A stretch of DNA of 64,000 nt from Pseudomonas sp. GD03919 (GTDB lineage: Bacteria; Pseudomonadota; Gammaproteobacteria; Pseudomonadales; Pseudomonadaceae): contig NZ_CP104582.1 in the NCBI RefSeq assembly GCF_029814935.1, positions 3,162,001 to 3,226,000 of the forward strand, written 5' to 3'. A program made the translations under genes and the position numbers. Below the pieces are notes generated by a model. It made no database searches. It was not told the DNA's origin and saw only the letters and a program-made list of their open reading frames with translations. The number at the start of each line of letters is the position of its first letter. Positions within the stretch are counted from its first letter, which is position 1. This document shows positions 58,207 through 64,000 of this stretch, piece by piece.

Positions 58207-60093
58207 ATGGAAAAGAAAGATCAATGGAACATTGGTTACTGGATCGTCGCCGTCCTGTTGCTGCTGACGCTGCAGAACTACTGGCAGGCGGCCAAGACCG
58301 TCGGGCCCGTGCCCTACAGCGAATTCGAGAAGGCGCTGGCCGAGGGGCGCGTCGCCGAAGTGCTGGTGTCGGACCGCACGGTGACCGGCCGCCTGAAATC
58401 GCCGGACAGCCGGGGCAAGACCACCATCGTGGCCACCCGTGTCGAACCCGACCTGGCCGAGCGGCTGTCCAAGTACGAGGTGCCCTATGCGCGGGTGGTG
58501 GAAAGCACCTGGCTGCGTGATGTGCTCTCCTGGATTCTGCCGGCGGTGGCCTTCTTCGGCGTCTGGTTCTTCCTGTTCCGCCGCTTCGCCGAGAAGCAGG
58601 GCATGGGTGGCTTCCTGAGCATCGGCAAGAGCCGTGCCAAGGTATTCATGGAGAAGAACACCGGCGTGACCTTTGCCGATGTCGCTGGCGTCGATGAAGC
58701 CAAGGCGGAGTTGGTTGAGATCGTCGATTTCCTCAAGAATCCGCAGGAGTATGGACGGCTCGGGGCGCGCATCCCGAAAGGTGTGCTGCTGGTCGGCCCG
58801 CCCGGCACGGGCAAGACCCTGCTGGCCAAGGCCGTGGCGGGTGAGGCGGCGGTGCCCTTCTTCTCCATCTCCGGATCAGAGTTTGTCGAGATGTTCGTCG
58901 GCGTGGGTGCAGCCCGTGTGCGCGACCTGTTCGAACAGGCGCGCGGGCAGGCACCGGCGATCATCTTCATTGATGAACTGGATGCTTTGGGCCGCGCACG
59001 CGGTGTCGGAGGACCGACCGGCGGACACGAAGAGCGTGAGCAGACGCTGAACCAGTTGCTCACCGAAATGGATGGCTTCGACAGCTCGGTCGGGCTCATC
59101 ATCTTGGCAGCCACCAACCGGCCGGAGATCCTCGATCAGGCGCTGCTGCGTGCCGGTCGCTTCGACCGTCAGGTGCTGGTGGACCGTCCCGACAAGAAAG
59201 GTCGCCTGGATATCCTGAAGGTCCATGTCAAGAAGATCACCCTGGCTCAGGGTGTAGATCTGGAACAGGTGGCGGCGCTGACCACCGGCTTTTCTGGCGC
59301 TGATCTGGCCAATCTCGTGAACGAAGCAGCGCTGAACGCGACGCGGCGCCGCGCGCAGGCTGTGGAACTGCAAGACTTCACCGCCGCCATCGAGCGCATC
59401 GTGGCCGGCCTGGAAAGGAAGAACCGTGTGCTCAATCCGAAGGAGCGGGAAACCGTGGCCTATCACGAGATGGGGCATGCGCTGGTGGCGCTGGCGCTGC
59501 CCGGCACCGATCCGGTACACAAGATTTCAATCGTTCCGCGTGGCATCGGTGCACTCGGCTACACCTTGCAACGGCCCACCGAAGACCGATTTCTGATGAC
59601 ACGTGCCGACCTGGAGAACAAGATCGCCGTGCTCCTGGGAGGGCGCGCGGCTGAGAAGCTCGTGTTTGGCGAGCTGTCCACAGGGGCTTCAGACGATCTC
59701 GCGCGGGCCACCGACATCGCCCGCGACATGATTACGCGCTTCGGCATGGATGAGGGCTTGGGGTACGTTGCTTTTGAGGCACAGAGGCCGCGTTTTCTTG
59801 ATGCGCCTGAACTGGTACAGGGTGGCTGCCGGGTAGCCGAATCAACTCAGACACGCATCGACCAAGCCATCCGTGACATCGTGATGGGTGTGTTTGATCG
59901 TGCATACCGAATTCTCGAAATCAACCGAGAAGTGCTGGAGCGGTGCGCGCGCGAACTGCTCGCACGGGAAACGCTGGATGAATACAGCATCCGGCAACTG
60001 ACGCAGGGGCTACAGCTCGAATCCCCATGTCACAGCGGCCCAACTGCCGGAGCCATGACTTCCTCTGTGTCCCAGGAGCCACCTCATGAGTGA
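58207..60093 (+). CDS. ftsH: FtsH membrane-bound AAA+ zinc protease (island copy)
   Basis: 628 residues. Two membrane segments ([18 protein letters not shown] and [19 protein letters not shown]) flank a short periplasmic domain. AAA domain: Walker A GPPGTGKT (197-204), Walker [15 protein letters not shown] with [20 protein letters not shown]. The protease motif is HEMGH (420-424), with the third zinc ligand in the following helix ([12 protein letters not shown]). It degrades misfolded membrane proteins. A second, chromosomal FtsH would be expected elsewhere. GAGGA precedes ATG 58207; the stop overlaps trx by 8 bases. Confidence 0.93.
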   Translation: MEKKDQWNIGYWIVAVLLLLTLQNYWQAAKTVGPVPYSEFEKALAEGRVAEVLVSDRTVTGRLKSPDSRGKTTIVATRVEPDLAERLSKYEVPYARVVESTWLRDVLSWILPAVAFFGVWFFLFRRFAEKQGMGGFLSIGKSRAKVFMEKNTGVTFADVAGVDEAKAELVEIVDFLKNPQEYGRLGARIPKGVLLVGPPGTGKTLLAKAVAGEAAVPFFSISGSEFVEMFVGVGAARVRDLFEQARGQAPAIIFIDELDALGRARGVGGPTGGHEEREQTLNQLLTEMDGFDSSVGLIILAATNRPEILDQALLRAGRFDRQVLVDRPDKKGRLDILKVHVKKITLAQGVDLEQVAALTTGFSGADLANLVNEAALNATRRRAQAVELQDFTAAIERIVAGLERKNRVLNPKERETVAYHEMGHALVALALPGTDPVHKISIVPRGIGALGYTLQRPTEDRFLMTRADLENKIAVLLGGRAAEKLVFGELSTGASDDLARATDIARDMITRFGMDEGLGYVAFEAQRPRFLDAPELVQGGCRVAESTQTRIDQAIRDIVMGVFDRAYRILEINREVLERCARELLARETLDEYSIRQLTQGLQLESPCHSGPTAGAMTSSVSQEPPHE

Positions 60094-60526
60094 CAGCATT
60101 CATATCGTCTGCCCACACTGCCAATCCATCAATCGCGTGCCAGCCAACAAGTTGGCAGAGAAGCCCAATTGCGGGCGGTGCCAGCACCCGCTGTTCACCG
60201 GAGAACCCATTGATCTGACCACAGCGACCTTCGCCCGTCATCTGGAGCGCAGTGACCTGCCGCTGCTGGTTGACTTTTGGGCGCCGTGGTGCGGGCCGTG
60301 CAAGATGATGGCGCCGCAGTTCGAGCAGGCAGCCTCCCTGCTTGAACCCAAGGTGAGGTTGGCCAAGGTAAATACCGAGGCCGAGCCTCACCTGGCCGCC
60401 CAGTTCGGTATTCGCAGCATTCCAACCCTGATTTTGTTCCGAGGGGGACATGAGGTTGCACGTCAGGCGGGCGCCATGGGCGCGCAGGACATTATGCGCT
60501 GGGTGACATCCCGCTTGCCGCAATGA
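60086..60526 (+). CDS. TrxC-type thioredoxin with N-terminal zinc finger
   Basis: 146 residues. N-terminal zinc ribbon ([12 protein letters not shown], then NCGRCQHPL) and a thioredoxin fold with W68-C-G-P-C72 in [13 protein letters not shown] and the cis-Pro in [11 protein letters not shown] cytoplasmic reductant, the E. coli Trx2 type. Overlaps ftsH by 8 bases, so it is translationally coupled. The 3' end (60470-60505) recurs with one change at 63543-63578. Confidence 0.92.
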   Translation: MSDSIHIVCPHCQSINRVPANKLAEKPNCGRCQHPLFTGEPIDLTTATFARHLERSDLPLLVDFWAPWCGPCKMMAPQFEQAASLLEPKVRLAKVNTEAEPHLAAQFGIRSIPTLILFRGGHEVARQAGAMGAQDIMRWVTSRLPQ

Positions 60527-60681
60527 CCCGGCGCGCACCACCCTGCTTATCAGTTGTTCGATCCTTGAAGAAAGTGCGTAGCCGCGATACATAGCGACCC
60601 CAACCGCACAATCTTTGACGAGATACGCTCCGAGTTGCAGAAACTTTGGAACCTCTGTTTCCCCCATAAGGAGCGTCACCT

Positions 60682-63489
60682 TTGAACGAGACGCCTCAAA
60701 TCTCAGCCCGACACGGTGACCAGATTAACCAGAATATCCATTCTGGCAGTTGGCATCTCGATCTTGGCTCGCAACTTCTCACTTGCTCCGATGAAGCCTG
60801 CCGCGTGCTCGGCCTGGATGTTGGTGCGCCAATAGCCTTCGAGCGATTCCTGCAGTGCATTCACCCTGAAGACCGCTCCCTCTTCGATAGGGCATGGGAT
60901 GCTGCCATGTGCGGGGAGTCCCTTGATCTGCGGTGTCGCATCGTCAGCGGAGGGCAGGTTCGCTGGATACACCTGCGGGCAACATTCAAGGGCGACGCCT
61001 CTGGTCGACCCAGCGCGGCAGACGGGACGGTAGAGGACATCACCGATCTCAAGAGGGTCGAGCAGGCGCTGAACTCTATGCGCCTACAGCGAGAAGAGTT
61101 GGCCAGCCATGTTCCCGGTATGCTTTACCAATACCGTCTTCGTCCGGACGGCAGCTCGCACTTCCCTTATGCCAGCGCGAGGATACAGGAAATATACGGG
61201 GTTGCACCGCAGGATGTTGTTGAAGATGCCACTCCTGTGTTCGCGGCGCTCCATCCTGAAGACCGCGACCGTGTGTATGAAACCATACAGGCGTCGGGGA
61301 GGTCACTTGCACTTTGGCATGACGAGTACCGGGTGCAGCTTCCAGACGGTCGGGTGATCTGGGTCGAAGGCGAGGGGTCGCCTGAAGCCATGCCTGATGG
61401 GAGCATCCTCTGGCACGGCTATATCCATGATGTCACCTCACGCAGAAGATCCGCGGAAGAGCTTCGCCTTGCGGCTAAAGTTTTTGCGCACGCAGGAGAG
61501 GGCATCCTCGTTACCGACGCTCAGGGCCACATTGTCAACGTCAACCGGGCGTTTTCCGTGATCACGGGTTATGCGCGGGAGGAAGTATTGGGCCAGACAC
61601 CCCGCCTACTCCAGTCCGATCACTATGACGATGAGTTCTATCAGACCGTTTGGCAGGCTCTGCTTGAGCACGACTACTGGCACGGAGAGCTCTGGTGTCG
61701 ACGCAAGAACGGTAGCCAGTTTGCCGCGCTGCTGACGATCAGTGCAGTCCCGGATATGCAGGGCCAGATCGAGCATTATGCAGCCATGTTCTCCGACATC
61801 ACGGCGCTGAAGCAGAACCAGCAACAGCTTGAACGCGTTGCTCATTACGACCTGCTAACCGGCTTGCCCAATCGACTATTGCTTGGAGACCGCCTTAAGC
61901 AGGCCATTGGTCAGACACGTCGGCGTGGTATGCACCTGGCGGTTGTCTTCATCGATCTGGATGGATTCAAGAAGGTCAACGACCAGCACGGCCACGCAGT
62001 CGGCGACAAATTGCTGTCTATCCTGTCCAGGCGTATGACGCAGGTGTTGCGCGAAGGCGATACCTTGGCCCGTCTTGGAGGAGATGAGTTTGTCGCCGTT
62101 CTGGTCGACCTGCCGGAAAACTCTTTCAGCCTACCAATTCTTGAGCGCCTGATCGAGGTAGCGGCACAGCCCGTACCGATTGGTGACGCACGGTGCGAGG
62201 TGAGCGCGAGTATCGGTGTGAGCTACTACCCGCAAGGCGAAGATATCGACGCCGACCAACTGCTGCGGCAGGCAGATCAGGCTATGTATCGTGCCAAGCA
62301 AGCCGGCAAGAATCGATATCACGTTTTCGATTCGGAGACGGATAATCAGCTGCGCAACCGTTATGAAGGGTTGGACAGCATAGCGAATGCCCTTGCCAAT
62401 GGGCAGTTTCTGCTTTATTTCCAACCCAAGGTCAATATGCGCACCGGTGAGGTACTGGGCGCCGAAGCCTTGATCCGCTGGCAACATCCGGCGCGTGGCT
62501 TGTTATCTCCTGCCTCCTTCATACCCATCATTGAGAACCATCCGCTCGGGATTGACGTGGGGAAATGGACCATCGAGGCTGCGCTGACCCAGATCGAAGT
62601 TTGGCGCAAGGCCGGCCTTCATGTCCCGATCAGCGTGAATATCGGTGCACGGCACTTGCTGCAACCGGACTTCATCATGCATCTACAGGGTATGTTGTCA
62701 CGACATCCCGGCGCCCAGCCGCAAGACCTTGAACTGGAAATCCTCGAAACCAGCGCCGTGGAGGACTTCGTTCAAGTGTCTCAGTTGATGGCGCTGTGCG
62801 AGAGGATGGGATTGCGTTTTGCCCTCGACGATTTCGGCAGCGGCTATTCATCGTTGACCTATCTGAAGCGCCTGCCCGCGCACCTGCTCAAGATCGACCA
62901 AGGTTTTATACGCGGCATGCTCGAGGATCCGGACGATATCGCCATCCTGGATGCGCTACTGGCACTGGCAAGGTCGTTTGGCAGGAACTGCATCGCGGAG
63001 GGAGTCGAATCCATTCAGCATGGTGAAATGCTGCTGCGTCTGGGATGCGAGTGGGGCCAGGGTTATGCCATCGGGCATCCGATGCCGGCGCATGAATTCG
63101 AGCAATGGCTACACACCTGGCAGGTACCCTTATCCTGGAAGGGATTCAAACCTGACAGTCGCTCCGCGCTGCCCGTGCCGTTCACATACGCCGACCACCG
63201 GGCCTGGATTTCCCAGATGATCGACTATCTGTCAGGTAAGGCCCAAGTGCCGCCTCAATCCGAAGCACTCCAATACTGGCGGGATCAAAGTGGTCGCCCT
63301 ACGTTCTTCGGCAAGGATCCTGATGATCCGGTCGATGTCCTGCATCAGAGCATCCAGCAGCTAGCGCACACCCTGAGTGAAATGAAAAATGCCGGCCGTG
63401 TCGAGGCATTGAGGGCTGGCATCGACAAGTTGCAACATTTGCAGGCGGAGCTGCTGGGATTGCTGCCGCCAGACCAGAAGCCGGATTGA
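60682..63489 (+). CDS. PAS-GGDEF-EAL cyclic-di-GMP signalling protein
   Basis: 935 residues from TTG 60682, chosen because AAGGAG lies 8 bases upstream. No membrane segment, so cytosolic. Three PAS-type domains (about 15-125, 150-260, 265-385); the third has VFAHAGEGILVTDAQGHIVNVNRAF. GGDEF with intact GGDEF at 466-470 (RLGGDEFVAVL), and EAL with intact E595-A-L (GAEALIRWQHP), DDFGSGYSS and EGVES. So both synthesis and breakdown of c-di-GMP are possible. A 90-residue C-terminal extension (DYLSGKAQVPPQSEALQYWRDQ and on) is unassigned. It is not a usual member of ClpG loci. 155 bases separate it from trx. Confidence 0.9.
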   Translation: MNETPQISARHGDQINQNIHSGSWHLDLGSQLLTCSDEACRVLGLDVGAPIAFERFLQCIHPEDRSLFDRAWDAAMCGESLDLRCRIVSGGQVRWIHLRATFKGDASGRPSAADGTVEDITDLKRVEQALNSMRLQREELASHVPGMLYQYRLRPDGSSHFPYASARIQEIYGVAPQDVVEDATPVFAALHPEDRDRVYETIQASGRSLALWHDEYRVQLPDGRVIWVEGEGSPEAMPDGSILWHGYIHDVTSRRRSAEELRLAAKVFAHAGEGILVTDAQGHIVNVNRAFSVITGYAREEVLGQTPRLLQSDHYDDEFYQTVWQALLEHDYWHGELWCRRKNGSQFAALLTISAVPDMQGQIEHYAAMFSDITALKQNQQQLERVAHYDLLTGLPNRLLLGDRLKQAIGQTRRRGMHLAVVFIDLDGFKKVNDQHGHAVGDKLLSILSRRMTQVLREGDTLARLGGDEFVAVLVDLPENSFSLPILERLIEVAAQPVPIGDARCEVSASIGVSYYPQGEDIDADQLLRQADQAMYRAKQAGKNRYHVFDSETDNQLRNRYEGLDSIANALANGQFLLYFQPKVNMRTGEVLGAEALIRWQHPARGLLSPASFIPIIENHPLGIDVGKWTIEAALTQIEVWRKAGLHVPISVNIGARHLLQPDFIMHLQGMLSRHPGAQPQDLELEILETSAVEDFVQVSQLMALCERMGLRFALDDFGSGYSSLTYLKRLPAHLLKIDQGFIRGMLEDPDDIAILDALLALARSFGRNCIAEGVESIQHGEMLLRLGCEWGQGYAIGHPMPAHEFEQWLHTWQVPLSWKGFKPDSRSALPVPFTYADHRAWISQMIDYLSGKAQVPPQSEALQYWRDQSGRPTFFGKDPDDPVDVLHQSIQQLAHTLSEMKNAGRVEALRAGIDKLQHLQAELLGLLPPDQKPD

Positions 63490-63542
63490 TGCCATGCATG
63501 GGACAAAGGGTTGATGTGCAAGAGGCTGACCCACCCATCGGC

Positions 63543-63606
63543 GGCGCCACGGGCGCGCAGGACATTATGCGCTGGGTGGCTTCGCAATTGCCTCGGCAAT
63601 CCAGGT
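63543..63606 (+). pseudogene. Thioredoxin 3'-end fragment
   Basis: The 36 bases 63543-63578 match 60470-60505 in the trx gene at 35 positions. In frame they read [21 protein letters not shown], against [18 protein letters not shown] in trx. After base 63578 the two differ more, so this is the end of a related but distinct trx gene, not a recent copy. Nothing of the 5' part remains. Confidence 0.75.
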
Positions 63607-63672
63607 GTAATCGAGTCGTCTTCTCGGACTCACCGTTCCATTAACGTTTCATTGAAAGAGAGAGCAACGTTT

Positions 63673-64000
63673 ATGCATAAAGAATCTGGCCACACGGCCC
63701 TTGACGAGATGCGCTCCCAGTGGCGGTTGATGACGGTTTACGAGCGCTTCGAGCAGGTCATCGCCCTCGTTCTGTCGGCGGTGATTGCCGTCATCATCGT
63801 GGTGTCGCTGATTCAGTTGATTCGGCTCGTCTTCACGCTGCTCGTCATGGATGCACTGAATCCAACGGATCATAAGGCTTTTCAGCTGGTATTCGGTGCC
63901 ATCATGACGCTCCTGATCGCGATGGAATTCAAGCATTCGATCGTCAAAGTGGCGCTGCGTAAGGAAAGCATCATCCAGGTCAAGACCGTCATTCTGATCG
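63673..64000 (+). CDS. psiE: PsiE-family membrane protein, 5' part (runs off the window)
   Basis: 109 codons are visible, open to the edge. Three hydrophobic segments: FEQVIALVLSAVIAVIIVVSLIQLI, LVFTLLVMDALN and AFQLVFGAIMTLLIAMEF, then HSIVKVALRKESIIQVKTVILI. This is the phosphate-starvation-inducible PsiE fold, a regular member of the tLST/LHR loci (often beside kefB and degP). GAGAGAG precedes the ATG. Function in stress tolerance is not known. Confidence 0.82.
   Translation, partial: MHKESGHTALDEMRSQWRLMTVYERFEQVIALVLSAVIAVIIVVSLIQLIRLVFTLLVMDALNPTDHKAFQLVFGAIMTLLIAMEFKHSIVKVALRKESIIQVKTVILI

Noticed and set aside
51252..64000. Second tRNA-Gly tail (right attachment site) within the window
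   Set aside because: I found no second copy of GATTCCCATCACCCGCTCCA downstream of the tRNA, so the island probably extends beyond the window.

Overview
The window is a GC-rich gammaproteobacterial chromosome segment, almost certainly Pseudomonas and probably of the P. mendocina / P. oleovorans / P. pseudoalcaligenes group. Evidence is gene content and order that match blocks of the P. aeruginosa chromosome (recalled, not searched), a PhaG enzyme, GTAGGAGC-type REP sequences, and strong Shine-Dalgarno sites ahead of compact operons. Relative to P. aeruginosa the backbone is a mosaic of syntenic blocks joined at repeat-rich gaps.

Layout. 1-4.8 kb: end of a YchJ-like gene, small SEC-C, LEA-type and DUF2489 genes, and a QuiP-like acylase. 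5.2-8.7 kb: NAD salvage, with the NrtR repressor divergent from pncA-pncB-nadE across a perfect 14-bp-arm operator. 8.8-13.5 kb: dcd, a cold-shock gene, apbC/mrp and metG. 13.8-20.6 kb: the Rnf complex (rnfABCDGE) with nth and a small PA3496-like gene. 20.7-24.9 kb: argG, motY, pyrC, rnt. 25.0-25.6 kb: a 601-bp long inverted repeat. 25.8-33.8 kb: bfd, two small conserved genes, the braCDEFG branched-chain amino acid transporter, a lipoprotein and ung. 33.9-43.2 kb: an HDOD gene, an AraC regulator and a complete isobutyryl-CoA/valine degradation cluster that contains an extra ABC substrate-binding protein. 43.4-51.1 kb: an SdsA-type alkylsulfatase with divergent LysR regulator, a Tyr/Arg/His-rich lipoprotein, a membrane diguanylate cyclase, a pseudouridine synthase and phaG.

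From tRNA-Gly(CCC) at 51.2 kb to the right edge lies a genomic island. It starts with a truncated integrase and decayed IS66 and IS110 transposase remnants. It then carries a proteostasis operon of the type called transmissible locus of stress tolerance, locus of heat resistance, or TLPQC: HTH regulator, sHSP20, ClpG/ClpK disaggregase, phospholipase D-like protein, FtsH, TrxC-type thioredoxin, a PAS-GGDEF-EAL protein, and the start of psiE. Three things are odd here. clpG has an in-frame amber codon at codon 7, inside its N-terminal zinc finger. A 36-bp piece of the thioredoxin 3' end recurs after the GGDEF-EAL gene. That signalling gene stands where yfdX/hdeD/kefB-type genes are usual.

The strongest undescribed-looking small elements are two 146-bp, transposase-free elements (4881-5026 and 13537-13682). 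Each has about 18-bp terminal inverted repeats and a perfect 10-bp target duplication, and each carries a REP pair inside.
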